NCBI GenBank assembly: GCA_020631735.1
Contig: CM036209.1
Coordinates: forward strand, 5,369,451-5,433,450
Reading direction: 5' to 3'
Length of the DNA stretch: 64,000 nt
Source of the DNA: Saccharum officinarum
Taxonomy: Eukaryota; Streptophyta; Magnoliopsida; Poales; Poaceae
In this document: piece by piece, positions 11,641 through 23,206 of the stretch
How the letters are laid out: every line of letters starts with the position of its first letter
Numbering within the stretch: the first letter of the stretch is position 1
The notes under the pieces: generated by a model
The model's database searches: none
Seen by the model: only the letters and a program-made list of their open reading frames with translations
Told to the model about the DNA's origin: nothing
Translations under genes and position numbers: made by a program

Positions 11641-12420
11641 TGCCTGCAGCCATTCGCGCTGCCTAGCCTCATCTTCAGCTCTGCTCGGGCGCCATCCTGC
11701 TCACGCCGCTGCCTAGCTGCGCCAGCCCGCCCTACTCGTGCTGCCTCTACCCTGCTCGTGCTGCCACCTAGCCGCACCGGCCTGCCCTGCTCGCATGGAG
11801 GTGAGTGTGAGAAACAGACAGACAGAGCAAGACGGCCTCTCGGTGGGACGAGCACGTTTGGCCAATTTGAGAGAGCGAGGGCATCCCGAATCTTGCTTGA
11901 ATATTTTAAAATGAGGATGGAACCGCACCATTCTACTCGTTTCGCTACCAAACATCCATGAAAGCGGCATGGATCGGTTCCATCCCGGTCCGCTCCTCAA
12001 CCCAACGCATCATAAGTCAATCGACTAAGTCAAGCTGTGATGCTTACTGAAGAAGGTATCGTGGAAGGACAAACGAGCACACCCTTTAAATCATGGCCCG
12101 GTGACAGATAATGACATCAGCTTTCGTAACATCGTCTTTTCTTACAACGGGTGACTGCGTAGGCTTTAATAAATAGTTGTGATGCCCGAATTTTAATTTG
12201 GAGAAGAAAATATACAAGAAACAGTAAGTACACACAAGTTCTATTGCATGAGTTAATTAATATGCTAAAGACTCCATGTGAGAATCGAAATATTTATGTG
12301 TTAACATTCGTTTTAATTTAGAAGTCAGCTGATGATCATGGTAGCCCTGCAAACAAAAAATATCAATTACATGTACATAACCCCTGGTTAGTCTTGCACG
12401 CTGCCACCAACCTACAAGCA
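11641..12420. other. Unassigned spacer
   Basis: GC-rich at 11640-11800 with repeats of GCTGCCTAG and CTGCTCG, then mixed sequence. No gene recognised. The same sequence recurs at 34793-35572; the start of it recurs at 63018-63119, where a hAT element has inserted. Confidence 0.5.
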
Positions 12421-13064
12421 AAGCAACTGGCCGGCAGTTACAAGTCGCAAGCGCACTATCTCAGCCACTAATTTGGCCAGGTTCCCGCACTGTGAAGCCG
12501 TGGAAGCGCGCTCTCTTTTGCCGTTTGTTTTGAAGAAAGCATCCAGGGAAAGACAAAAGAGGCATTATCTTCGGTTTCGTTTCAGAATCATATATACATC
12601 GTCCTACCAATATTCGTTGCTTGCCAGAGAAGAAATTAAATGCATTTGTAAGAAGCTAAGTAATCTGTAATTGTACATCTATCTGTATGAATATCCAAGT
12701 GGGCACTAGCCATATATGAGAAGATTATCCTGTGTTAAACGGAAAATCTACATTTCATTGGGCCCTTTGAGAAAATTCTTGTACATATATGTTAATCAAG
12801 AGAAATAAGAAAAATCTAATTAAGTAGACCCGGTTAGAATGTGGCTTAGACTAAAAGAGGAGTTTATATCAAGAACAACAACAACAACAACAAAACTCAA
12901 ATTAAAAAAAAATCAAAGAAATTTATCAATTGGATTGTATAGGACACGAATTATTCCGTGTCACAAAATAGATATATATCTATATAGATTCCAAAGATAA
13001 GTTATTTGAAGCTAAGGCACATATATATAAACTTTACTCAAATAAACCTATACATAGCTATCTA
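12421..13064. repeat. Spacer repeat module with short AAC and TA runs
   Basis: The module starts with AAGCAACTGGCCGGCAGTTAC and includes GGGCCCTTTGAGAAAATTC and GACCCGGTTAGAATGTGG. It occurs again at 15585-16186, 20115-20584, 23085-23920, 35573-36216 and 56200-56775. It has no coding features. Confidence 0.7.
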
Positions 13065-13412
13065 GGAGCATGTTTGGTAGTGCTCCTACTGCTCTGCGTG
13101 AGAAGCCGAGGAGCGTTGCCAAATGCCTCCGCTCCCCACTGTCGCCTTCGTAATCGCTCCCACAACTCCTCTTGTTTTGCACTGCGTGTGGGGAACAGAA
13201 AAAATCCGCTCGACACGTTCCCCTTCCGCCCCGCCTCCCTTGCCCTCCTCTCGTCGCCTCCCCCGTTGTCCCAGCCCTCCTCCTGCCACGCTCTTCCGCA
13301 AGCTGAGCCACCCTTCTTCCCCTCACCAACCACCTTTCTTTCCTGCACTCGCCGAGATCTATCCCGTCGTCACCGCGTTCACCAAGACTGCAAGTAGTTT
13401 TGTAACCTAGGG
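13065..13412. mobile_element. Inverted-repeat element, 3' half deleted
   Basis: The left end (GGAGCATGTTTGGTAGTGCTCC) matches the full copy at 16328. After TTCACCAAG the sequence jumps to ACTGCAAGTAGTTTTGTAACC, which in the full copy lies beyond the right inverted repeat. The deletion removes the right end. The same deletion is present at 20581-20905. Confidence 0.7.
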
Positions 13413-13462
13413 CAATTCTAACAATCTAGCCTATGATATTAGTACTCTAGAGGAAGACAAAG

Positions 13463-14636
13463 TGTTGGGGTCGTGATACCCTGGGTATCTCAAGACACTG
13501 ATAAGTTAGCCACTCGGGCAGCCCAGCCAACAAGAACCTCACCGCCACGGCCAAACAAAGCCACACGGTCCCTAGGACACACGCCAGAGCAAGGGATCCA
13601 CCACGACCTCTCTCCTCTCCTTCCGCTGCACGCGACGCAGCCGCGCACGACCTCTCCTCCGTCTCGACCCCTGGGAGGGATGAAAAGGGGTTGGGCGCCA
13701 TCAAGTACACCTACCCTGACAAGGACAGGCACGCTCCCCTCACTCCGCCAGGACTGAGGGGACAGTCATCTTGGGGCAGACGCCATCCCTGCGTGCCTCT
13801 ACGCAGACAAGACAACACCGCGGCGTAGTGACGACTGGTACGACAATGCACCATCCAAATCTAGCCGGACAAGATGGACATACGGCTCCACCCACTATGG
13901 GATGGGGCGCACGACCCTAGGCTTGTCTTTCAAGACTGGCCAGGCCACCAGAAGAATCAACCTCACAATCCGGGGTCGAGGCCATCGGCATCACAGCCTA
14001 CAAAGGCGACCGATAACCCAGGAGCGGCTACCTACTCCCGCACTGTCGCCACAACGCCACCATAAGAACAGAAGACGATGACGAAGGCCACGGCAAGATC
14101 ACGTCGCGCAGGACAGCTGGCAAACTACCTCCATGCCAACAATGCCACTACGGCCGGCACTGTAGCATCACGCCACGCCAAGCCACGACATGCGAACAAG
14201 ATCACGATGATGACCAAACCAGAACGTGCCATGATGCCAGGATAAGACAGGCTTGCTTGCAGGCCAAGTAAACTTATATCTCCCTCTCTCAGGCTCACAA
14301 CCACTCGGTCGGGAGAACCCCTCTCTCCACATGTAACCTGGCCCCCGGACTCTATATAAGGAGAGCCAGGCCTCCATTCTAAGGGGATGAAACCTAAGAA
14401 CATCATTTGGGCTCTGGTTCACCTCACTCCTACCTCTTTCCCTTAGCTTACACACCCCGTTGTAAGAACTTCAGAGCATTCAACTGAGGAACACGAACTC
14501 GAATTATCTCTAAGACTGGACATAGGGCTCTGGCCTGAACCAGTATAACTCCTCATGCCTTTGAGTGCTACCATCATTTTCCTAAAGCAACGTGACACAC
14601 GTATAAATTCACTAGTCGGTCGACAAAACATCGACA
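13463..14636 (+). repeat. Gypsy-type LTR
   Basis: The LTR runs from TGTTGGGGTCGTGATACC to CATCGACA; sister copies start TGTCGG and end CCGACA. It has a TATA-like box TCTATATAAGG near 14351 and a likely polyadenylation region near 14455. Immediately after it lies GTTGGTGCGCTAGGTAGGGGG, the usual start of the internal region of grass gypsy elements. Confidence 0.75.
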
Positions 14637-15145
14637 GTTGGTGCGCTAGGTAGGGGGACAGCCGCGCACTCTCCTTGATGAAAAGGAAGCGATGGCTCAT
14701 CACACCTGTGACGGACTCACCCACGGAACTGCCGCTGGTGGCCGCATCTACTTGTGGAACCCCGAGTTCACCAACGTCGACGGGCCAACACCTACATTCG
14801 CCTTCGGTCCTGGCCAGGTTCTTCATTCTAGAGACATGGACTCCATGGCCAATGGCGGACATGCTTTCGGAACGGCCCCCTGCGGCCGCATCCTACAGTT
14901 TACCTGCATAGGGAGACAGTACCCTCCTTCGCCTTTGGACACAGCCAGGCATTCCACCCCGGGAACCTGGACTCCGTGGCCTACAGCGGACACAAACTTT
15001 AGAGCATTCAACCGAGGAACACGAACTCGAATCATCTCTGAGACTGGACGTAGGGCTTCGGCCTAAACCAGTATAACTCTTCGTGTCTCTGAGTCCTACC
15101 ATCGTTTTCTTAGAGCAGCGTGACACACGAATAAAAGTCACACAA
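14637..15145 (+). pseudogene. Gypsy internal fragment (gag start) joined to an LTR tail
   Basis: The internal part carries an open frame from 14692 (MAHHTCDG) of about 100 codons that may be a gag N-terminus; its internal repeat has GPGQVLHS and a later variant. At about 14993 the sequence changes to a second copy of the LTR 3' part (matching 14464-14612), which stops at about 15138 before the LTR end. So most of the element was lost by recombination or deletion. Sister copies lie at 22125-22625 and 37789-38297. Confidence 0.6.
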
Positions 15146-15419
15146 AAACATAGAGTAAGTGTATAAATGCAGTAAGAAGATGAGCAATAGGGCCTAAATT
15201 CTGCATAAAGATTTATCCATAATATCACAGAGCAAATCACCAGTACACCTTGGAACTTTGCCAAGAATGTTATGCTTTCGGTCACCAAGCATATCCGATA
15301 GTACTAGTAGTCTTTATCTTTCGGTCACTACTAGTCAATCTTCATGTTAAGTTATTTAAATTCATCATTGTAAATATATATATTGATTCATTAAATTAAA
15401 TCAATCCGAATAAAGCTTC

Positions 15420-15585
15420 AGCCAGGTTCGCGCAATGTGGAGCGAGCGAAGAAAGTCAAGCTTTTGCATGGTCTCGAATATAGCATCAATGGGAATGACA
15501 AAAGGCGTTATCTTTGGTTTCTTCTCAGAAATATGCACGGTCCTTCAAATATTTGCTTCTCGGAGAAGAAACTGGCATCAACCAA
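15420..15585 (+). repeat. Spacer repeat with a conserved short open frame
   Basis: It starts at CAGGTTCGCGCAATGTGGAGC; the frame starts MWSERRKSSFC. The same motif occurs near 18780, 22919, 25373, 30224, 30530, 38575, 41937, 56005 and 58959. It ends in variants of CTCGGAGAAGAAAC. No known domain; probably repeat DNA rather than a gene. Confidence 0.55.
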
Positions 15586-16183
15586 CAAGCAAAGCAACTG
15601 ACTGGCCGTTACAAGTCGCAAGCGCAGTATCTCAGCCACTAATTGGGCCAGGTTCCTGCAGTGTGAAGCGGTGGAAGCGCACTCTCTTTTGCCTTTTGTT
15701 TCGAAGAAAGCATACAGGGAAAGACAAAAGAGGCATTATCTTCAGTTTCTTTTCAGAATCATATATACATCGTCCTTCCAGTATTCGTTTCTTGCAAGAG
15801 AAGAAATTAAATGCATTTGTATATGTAATCTGTAATTGTACATCTATCTGTATGAATATCCAAGTGGGCACCAGCTATATATGAGAAGATTATCTTGTGT
15901 TAAACGGAAAATCTACATTTCATTGGGCCCTTTGAGAAAATTCTTGTACATATATGTTAATCAAGAGAAATAAGAAAAATCTAATTAAGTGGACCCGGTT
16001 AGAATTTGTCTTGGACTAAATGAGGAGTTTATATCCAGAACAACAACAACAAAAAAAACAACTCAAATTAAAAAAAAAAATCAAAGAAATTTATCAATTG
16101 GATTGTATAGGACACGAATTATTCCGCGTCACAAAATAGATATATATCTATATAGATTCCATAGAAAAGTTATTTGAAGCTAA

Positions 16184-16186
<3 letters not shown>

Positions 16187-16267
<81 letters not shown>
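16187..16267. repeat. (AT)n microsatellite, 81 bp
   Basis: Uninterrupted AT dinucleotides. The matching tract at 39338-39424 is 87 bp. Confidence 0.98.
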
Positions 16268-16268
<1 letters not shown>

Positions 16269-16327
16269 CCAAGTCACCCAGACTCCAACTAAAACTTTAC
16301 TCAAATAAACCTATACATAGCTATCTA

Positions 16328-16852
16328 GGAGCCTGTTTGGTAGTGCTCCTACGGCTCCGCGTGAGAAGCCGAGGGGTGCTGCCAAACGCCTTCGCTCCCC
16401 GCTGCCCCTCCCCCCTCGTAATCGCTCCCACAGCTCCTCTTGTTTCGCATTGCATGTGGGGAATAGAAAAACCTGCTCCCCATGCTCTGGCTCCCCTACC
16501 CTCTTCTCGCGGCCACCCCCGCTGTCCCCAGCACCCTCCTCCTGCCACGCTCCTGCGCAAGCCGTGTCGCCCTTCTTCCCCTCGCCTGCCACCTTTCTTT
16601 CCTGCACTCGCCGAGATCCATCCCGTCGTCGCCGTGTTCACCAAGATATGTGGTGCTCCTCCTCCATGGCCATCGTGGTGCCCCTTTCCATCGTCTGCGC
16701 CTCCTCGCTTGCTTGCTTTCCTCTTCCTTCGCTGCTGCTGGAGCTGGAGTTGTCGTGTGAGTTCTACCAAATGGTGCGGCTTTGAGTCTAGAGCGCGAGG
16801 GAGCAGGAGTAGGAGTGGTGGGGAGTCAATTTGGAGCGCTACCAAACTGGCC
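16328..16852. mobile_element. Non-autonomous inverted-repeat element, about 525 bp
   Basis: The left end GGAGCCTGTTTGGTAGTGCTCC and the complement of the right end, GGCCAGTTTGGTAGCGCTCC, form imperfect inverted repeats of about 20 bases. The flanks are CTATCTA and TAGATAT, consistent with a TA or CTA target duplication (Harbinger- or mariner-like), though this is ambiguous. The GC-rich interior carries overlapping open frames on both strands that are not conserved as protein between copies. Further copies: 24078-24604, 39484-40008, 57581-58164. Confidence 0.65.
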
Positions 16853-16924
16853 TAGATATGCACTAAGATTCAACAAGTGTATTCCAAAACTGCAAGTAGT
16901 TTTGTAACCAAGAGAAATTCTACC

Positions 16925-17100
16925 AATCTCATGCCATGACGCCAGGACAAGACAGGATTGCTTGCGGGCCAAGTTTACTTATTTCTCCCTCCCTCGGGCT
17001 CACGACCACTCGGTCGGGAGAACCCCTCTCTCCACATGTAATCTGGCCCCGAACTCTATATAAGGGGATCCAGGCCTCCATTCCAAGGGACGAAACCTGA
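16925..17100 (+). repeat. Gypsy LTR 3' half, left part, split by a solo LTR
   Basis: It matches the 3' half of the 13463 LTR (TATA-like TCTATATAAGG near 17056) and ends in CCTGA, the first copy of the target duplication of the solo LTR. It continues at 18238. Confidence 0.8.
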
Positions 17101-18237
17101 TGTCGGTACCAACAGTATAGGGGTACCCACAATCAGCAGTCAGAACGAATGAAACACTAATGCATCCACGCAGCAAAGCCAAAGGACAGTAGACAATGTA
17201 CCTCGACTACGTTCCGCCTCGCACGAGGCCGGCTCGACGGAGCGTCTCGACCGCGCTCCGACTCTGACTCGTACGAGGCACCCTCGGCGGGATGACTCGA
17301 CCGTGCCGCGACTTGTACGAGGTCCGCTCGACAAGGCATCTCGACTACCGGCAAAACTCTGACTCGTACGACCCCGGGTCGAATCGCTCGACCCATCTTA
17401 CCCGCCTACTCCGAGTCAAAAGTCAGGATATTTAATGCGACTACCTACTACCTCCTACCATCATGGCTACAGCTGTGATCAACGTGGAAACAATACCGGT
17501 GTCATATCTCACCTTTTACTGCCCATCCCGAGATGGGAGGTGATGACTCGTCACTGTACGCACCCTACCGCCCACTGTTCTACCACTGATCACCCTCGAG
17601 GGAGGATACGACAAGGCCCGTACCCCACGATCTCAGGGATTCGGCCTTATCCATCCGACCTCGACCTAGCCTCGACTCGGCCTCGACGTTCACCACCGGT
17701 CAGCAGGGAAGAAAGGCTGACGTGGCGTAGGACTCAGGGTCTTTTCACCGTCTCGTCCCCGACGTCACCACAATGTCCGAGGATGGCCAGCCATTCCTGA
17801 AGCACGTCGTTACAGCCATATCCACAGGGATCGACAAAACTTCATCTCAAGGCCCTCCGGCGTCCCGGCCTCCTCTTACCCTATAAAAGGGTAGGCCAGG
17901 GCTCTCCAAAAGGACATGAAGCAAGGCACAAACCCGGAACCCAAGTGCTAGCAAGCAAAGGCACACAACTCAGAGATCAACATCTCAAGCAATCACCCTT
18001 GTACTCTTTTTCTTCCTTTGAGACTTGGGCTCAGTGCCCTCTCTCACAGCTTGTAACCCCTACGCAAGCACCTTGGTGTAAGGAAATACAAAACTCTCCC
18101 CTCCCCGCTGGACGTAGGGCCTTCTTTTGCCCGAACCAGGATAAACCTCCGTGTATTCCCCTTGCATCATCATCCAGGTTAGGGACACGCAGCACTCACT
18201 CATCGGCTTGGGACCCTCACGGGACCAAACACCGACA
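17101..18237 (+). mobile_element. Solo LTR of a second gypsy family, with intact target duplication
   Basis: The element starts TGTCGGTACC and ends AACACCGACA, with perfect 6-base terminal inverted repeats, and is flanked by CCTGA at 17096-17100 and 18238-18242. The uninterrupted site reads AAACCTGAGAACA at 24858. It has a TATA box CTATAAAAGGG near 17881. Between 17195 and 17400 there are many CTCGAC and CTCGTACGAGG motifs. No internal region remains, so it arose by LTR-LTR recombination. Confidence 0.9.
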
Positions 18238-18487
18238 CCTGAGAACACCATTCGGGCTCTCGTTCACCTCACTCCTCCTACCTCTTTCCCTTAGCTTACA
18301 TGCCCTATTGTAAAGAACTTCAGAGCATTCAACCGAGGAACACAAACTCAAATCATCTCTAAGACTGGACGTAGGGCTCCGGCCTGAACTAGTATAACTC
18401 TTCGTGTCTTTGAGTGCTAACATCGTTTTCCTAGAGCAGCGCGACACACGTATAAATTCACTAGTCGGTCGACAAAACACTGACACA
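18238..18487 (+). repeat. Gypsy LTR 3' half, right part
   Basis: It resumes exactly where 17100 stopped, starting with the second CCTGA, and runs to the LTR end near ACAAAACACTGACA (18472-18485). Confidence 0.8.
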
Positions 18488-19530
18488 GAGTCACACACAA
18501 AAACATAGAGTAAGTGTATAAATGCAGTAAGAAGACGAGCAAGAGGGCCTAAATTCTGCATAAAGATTTATCCCATAATACCACGGAGCAAATCACCAGT
18601 ACACCGTGGAACTTTGCCAAGAATGTTATGCTTTCGGTCACCAAGCATATCCGATAGTACTAGTAGTCTTTATCTTTCGGTCACTACTAGTTAATCTTCA
18701 TGGTCAAGATATTTAAATTCATCATGGTAAATATATATATTGATTCATTAAATTAAATCAATCCGAATAAAGCTTCAGCCAGGTTCGCGCAATGTGGAGC
18801 GAGCGAAGAAAGTCAAGCATTTGCTTGGTCTCGAATATAGCATCAAATGGAAAGACAAAAGGCATTATCTTTGGTATCTTCTCAGAAAGATGCACGGTCC
18901 TTCGAATATTTGCTCATTCTCGGAGAAGAAACACATTTGTAAGAAAGATATATGGTCCTTCGAATACTTGTTGATTGTCGGAGAAGAAACTTATATGTAA
19001 AAAGTAATAAGAAGTTTGTTTTGAGGAACCACCACATTATGATGAGGTGGTGCATCATGAGTTTATACTAATTTGGTGAAATGACTCCATTTCTCATGTT
19101 TGTACTAATTTTTAGCTTAGGAGGGAGTGCGTGATGGACCAACTAATTCTATTCCACATACCAAACAAAAACGTAAGGAGTGAGAATATGGTAGAACTAG
19201 TTCATTCCTTCTCAAATAACTGAGACCTAGCTAGTGCGATTGAATAAAACAAGTGTTTCTCGTTCCTTTCCAAATGTCTGAGGACTGAGGAAGCCTCTAC
19301 GTGAGAGGAATGTTGAAGCATAAGTGAATTGTCCGTTGTTCACTATCAACTTAAACTTTTATGTTGAACTGATCGATAGATGCAACTCAATAACCATATA
19401 TATTCATAGGTGCGAGTGTGTATATGCATCTAGTGGTGGTGTGCGCATGTGATTGTGTGTGTGCGGAGTGGGGGGGCGGGGGTGAAAAATACATATGGTT
19501 GTCATAAAGTTATGATACACTCTAAAGTTC
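18488..19530. repeat. Spacer shared by all RBR upstream regions
   Basis: It contains the MWSERRKSS-type repeat (18780-19000), with an internal duplication of about 60 bases ending in CGGAGAAGAAAC, then about 500 bases without features, then a GT-rich stretch ending in a G run near 19470. The same order is found upstream of RBR-B, RBR-C and RBR-D. Confidence 0.65.
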
Positions 19531-19735
19531 TAACAGCATGTTTGGATCACCTAGCACTAGTTGTTAATCCAGTAACATAATCCAGTGGCTCCTTTTAGTC
19601 CTATTAGGTAGATATGGCCAACTAATGGACTAGTTGTTAATTGAGGTGTGTGGACTAAAAATTAGTTCGCTCATTAGTTCCACTGTTTGGATGGCCTAGT
19701 ACTAATTTTTAGCTGACTAATAATTAGTCCTGGCA
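19531..19735. repeat. Tourist-like fragment in the RBR upstream region
   Basis: CATGTTTGGATCACCTAGCAC and TGTTTGGATGGCCTAGTAC begin two related segments rich in ACTAATTTTTAG-like motifs, as in Tourist-type MITEs. The ends could not be fixed. It is present upstream of all RBR copies. Confidence 0.35.
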
Positions 19736-19787
19736 TGAAAGAGGCTCTTAAGTCCAGCAGCTTTGTTACCGTACGTTTTTGTTGCTC

Positions 19788-19796
19788 TACATATAG
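19788..19796 (+). promoter_or_regulatory. TATA-like box of RBR-A
   Basis: TACATATAG lies 87-95 bases upstream of the ATG. Sequence around it is the same in all five RBR promoter copies. Confidence 0.4.
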
Positions 19797-19882
19797 ATGG
19801 GTCCATCCATTCTGGAGACCAGAAAACAGCTTCGTTCCAGAGTTAGCCCTCCTCTTCTCCCACAAAGCTGACAAGCTGATCG

Positions 19883-20114
19883 ATGGCTGCCACTTCTTCC
19901 TTTGGCGACGACGCTGACCTCATGGTTGCCGACGACCTGTACTTGATAGCAGTTTGCCAAGGAATAAACCAAGCAGACGCCACCGGTCTCATGGCGATAT
20001 CCGACGAGGAGTACGCCGTGGAACTCCAGCTCCAAGAGGTGATTGTTTCCTCCGCCATGGCGGTGATTGTTAATTCCGGCATGGCAGCGACTGCGGCACA
20101 ATCATCGCTCATAT
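19883..20114 (+). pseudogene. RBR-A: truncated RBR E3 ligase gene (first about 77 codons)
   Basis: The ATG and the first 76 codons match RBR-B, -C and -D (MAATSSFGDD through AAQSSL). Then, near 20111-20115, the sequence changes abruptly to the spacer module that starts GAGAAGAAATTAAATGC, which is found at 12627. RING1, IBR and RING2 are all missing, so it cannot act as a ligase. The frame runs on for about 12 codons into the spacer and stops at 20147-20149. One substitution (Val for Ala after DEEYA) distinguishes it from the other copies. The upstream region and TATA-like box are intact, so it could still be transcribed; I cannot tell from sequence. Confidence 0.9.
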
Positions 20115-20580
20115 ATGAGAAGAAATTAAATGCATTTGTAAGAAGCTAAGTAATCTGTAATTGTACATCTATCTGTATGAATATCCAAGTGGGCACTAGC
20201 CATATATGAGAAGATTATCCTGTGTTAAACGGAAAATCTACATTTCATTGGGCCCTTTGAGAAAATTCTTGTACATATATGTTAATCAAGAGAAATAAGA
20301 AAAATCTAATTAAGTAGACCCGGTTAGAATGTGGCTTAGACTAAAAGAGGAGTTTATATCAAGAACAACAACAACAAAAAAAAAACTCAAATTAAAAAAA
20401 ATCAAAGAAATTTATCAGTTGGATTGTATAGGACACGAATTATTCCGTGTCACAAAATAGATATATATTTATATAGATTCCAAAGATAAGTTATTTGAAG
20501 CTAAGGCACATATATATAAACTAACAAGTCACCCAGACTCCAACTAAAACTTTACTCAAATAAACCTATACATAGCTATC
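20115..20580. repeat. Spacer module (copy of 12621-13064)
   Basis: It starts in mid-module at the RBR-A breakpoint and follows the 12621 copy closely, with a longer right end (ACTAACAAGTCACCCAGACTCC) like the 16268 copy. Confidence 0.75.
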
Positions 20581-20905
20581 TAGGAGCCTGTTTGGTAGTG
20601 CTCCTACTGCTCTGTGTGAGAAGCCGAGGAGCGTTGCCAAATGCCATCGCTCCCACAACTCCTCTTGTTTTGCACTGCGTGTGGGGAACAGAAAAAATCC
20701 GCTCGCCACGTTCCCCTTCAGCCCCGCCTCCCTTGCCCTCCTCTCACCGCCTCCCCCGCTGTCCCAGCCCTCCTCCTGCCACGCTCTTCCGCAAGCTGAG
20801 CCACCCTTCTTCCCCTCGCCCGCCACCTTTCTTTCCTGCACTCGCCGAGATCCATCCCATCATCGCCGCGTTCACCAAGACTGCAAGTAGTTTTGTAACC
20901 TAGAG
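20581..20905. mobile_element. Inverted-repeat element, 3' half deleted
   Basis: It has the same internal deletion as the 13065 copy (TTCACCAAGACTGCAAGTAG), plus a further loss of about 40 bases after GCCAAATGCC. Confidence 0.7.
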
Positions 20906-20953
20906 CAATTCTACCAATCTAGCCTATGATATTAGTACTCTATAGGAAGACAA

Positions 20954-22124
20954 AGTGTCGGAGTCGTGATACCTTGGGTATCTCAAGACACCGATAAGTT
21001 AGCCACTCGGGCAGCCCAGCCAACAAGAACCTCACCGCCATGGCCAAACAAAGCCACACGGTCCCTAGGACACACGCCAGAGCAAGGGGTCCACCACGAC
21101 CTCTCTCCTCTCCTTCCGCTGCACGCGACGCAGCCGCGCATGACCTCTCCTCCGTCTCGACCCCTGGGAGGGATGAAAAGGGGTTGGGCGCCATCAAGTA
21201 CACCTACCCTGACAAGGACAGGCACGCTCCCCTCACTCCGCCAGGACTGAGGGGACAGTCATCTTGGGGCAGACGCCATCCCTGCGTGCCTCTACGCAGA
21301 CAAGACAACACCGCGGTGCAGTGACGACTGGTACGACACCGCACCATCCAAATCCAGCCCGACAAGATGGGCATACGGCTCCACCCACTATGGGATGGGG
21401 CGCACGACCCCAGGCTTGACTTTCAAGACTGGCCAGGCCACCAGAAGAATCAACCTCACAATCCGGGGTCGAGGCCATTGGCATCACAACCTACAAAGGC
21501 GACCGATGACCCAGGAGCGGCTACCTGCTCCCGCACTGTCGCCACAACGCCACCATAAGAACAGAAGACGATGACGAAGGCTACGGCAAGATCACGTCGC
21601 GTAGGACAGTTGGCAAACTACCTCCATGCCAACAATGCCACTGCGGCCGGCACTGTAGCATCACGCCACGCCAAGCCACGATGTGCGAACAAGATCACGA
21701 TGATGACCAAACCAGAACGTGCCATGATGCCAGGATAAGACAGGCTTGCTTGCAGGCCAAGTTCACTTATTTCTCCCTCTCTCTCAGGCTCATGACCACT
21801 CGGTCGGGAGAACCCCTCTCTCCACATGTAACCTGGCCCCCGGACTCTGTATAAGGAGAGCCAGGCCTCCATTCCAAGGGGATGAAACCAAAGAACACCA
21901 TTTGGGCTCTTGTTCACCTCACTCCTACCCTTAGCTTACACGCCCCGTTGTAAGAACTTCAGAGCATTCAACTGAGGAACACGAACTTGAATCATCTCTA
22001 AGACTGGACATAGGGCTCTGGCCTGAACCAGTATAACTCCTCATGCCTTTGAGTGCTGCCATCATTTTCCTAAAGCAACGTGACACACGTATAAATTCAC
22101 TAGTCGGTCGACAAAACATCGACA
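20954..22124 (+). repeat. Gypsy-type LTR
   Basis: TGTCGGAGTCGTGATACC to CATCGACA, 1171 bp, a diverged copy of the 13463 LTR. The TATA-like stretch is altered here (TCTGTATAAGG near 21846). Confidence 0.75.
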
Positions 22125-22625
22125 GTTGGTGCGCTAGGTAGGGGGACAGTCGCGCACTCTCGTTGATGAAAAGGAAGCGATGGCTCATCACACCTGTGAC
22201 GGACTCGCCCACGGAACTGCTGCTGGTGGCCGCATCTGCTTGTGGAACCCCGAGTTCACCGACGTCGACGGGCCAACACCTATATTCGCCTTTGGCCCTG
22301 GCCAGGTTCTTCATTCTAGAGACCTGGACTCCATGGCCTATGGCGGACATGCTCTCGGAACGGCCCCCTGCGGCCGCATCCCAGAGTTTACCCGCATAGG
22401 GGGACAGTACCCTCCTTCGCCTTTGGTCACAGCCAGGCATTCCACCCCGGGAACCTGGACTCCGTGGCCTACAGCGGACACGAACTTTAGAGCATTCAAC
22501 CGAGGAACACGAACTCGAATCATCTCTAAGACTGGACTAGGGCTTCGGCCTAAACCAGTATAACTCTTCGTGTCTCTAAGTCCTACCATCGTTTTCTTAG
22601 AGCAGCGCGACACACAAATAAAAGT
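22125..22625 (+). pseudogene. Gypsy internal fragment joined to an LTR tail
   Basis: Same structure as 14637-15145: GTTGGTGCGCTAGGTAGGGGG, a gag-like frame from 22180 (MAHHTCDG), and an LTR 3' part without its end. The shared breakpoint shows that the deletion predates duplication of the unit. Confidence 0.6.
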
Positions 22626-23206
22626 CACACAAAAACATAGAGTAAGTGTATAAATGCAGTAAGAAGATGAGCAAGAGGGCCTAAATTCTGCATAAAGATT
22701 TATCCATAATATCACAGAGCAAATCACCAGTACACCTTGGAACTTTGCCAAGAATGTTATGCTTTCGGTCACCAAGCATATCCGATAGTACTAGTAGTCT
22801 TTATCTTTCGGTCACTACTAGTCAATCTTCATGTTAAGTTATTTAAATTCATCATTGTAAATATATATATATATATATATGATTCATTAAATTAAATAAA
22901 TCCGAATAAAGCTTCAGCCAGGTTCGCGCAATGTGAAGCGAGCGAAGAAAGTCAAGCTTTTGCATGGTCTCGAATATAGCATCAATGGGAATGACAAAAG
23001 GCGTTATCTTTGGTTTCTTCTCAGAAAGATGCACGGTCCTTCGAATATTTGCTTCTCGGAGAAGAAACTGGCATCAACCAACAAGCAAAGCAACTGACTG
23101 GCCGTTACAAGTCGCAAGCGCAGTATCTCAGCCTCTAATTGGGCCAGGTTCCTGCAGTGTGAAGCGGTGGAAGCGCACTCTCTTTTGCCTTTTGTTTTGA
23201 AGAAAG
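22626..23206. repeat. Spacer with short-frame repeat
   Basis: This is the counterpart of 15146-15705 with a TA run at 22861-22880. No gene. Confidence 0.65.

Larger units (their letters stand above)
10658..19817. repeat. Near-identical 9.16-kb block, copy 1
   Basis: This block matches 33807-42971 at an offset that drifts from 23150 to 23156 and back to 23153. By eye I find two substitutions (14347 G versus A at 37499; 14440 C versus T at 37592) and about eight short length differences: three one-base losses within 10658-10830, one in a poly-A run near 16071, the AT repeat at 16187, one base near 17872, one near 19402 and one in the G run near 19472. The components are listed separately. Confidence 0.95.

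Noticed and set aside
16321..16845. Overlapping frames of 90-170 codons in the inverted-repeat elements
   Set aside because: They occur on both strands and in several frames, are shortened by indels between copies and show no domain. They reflect GC-rich sequence.
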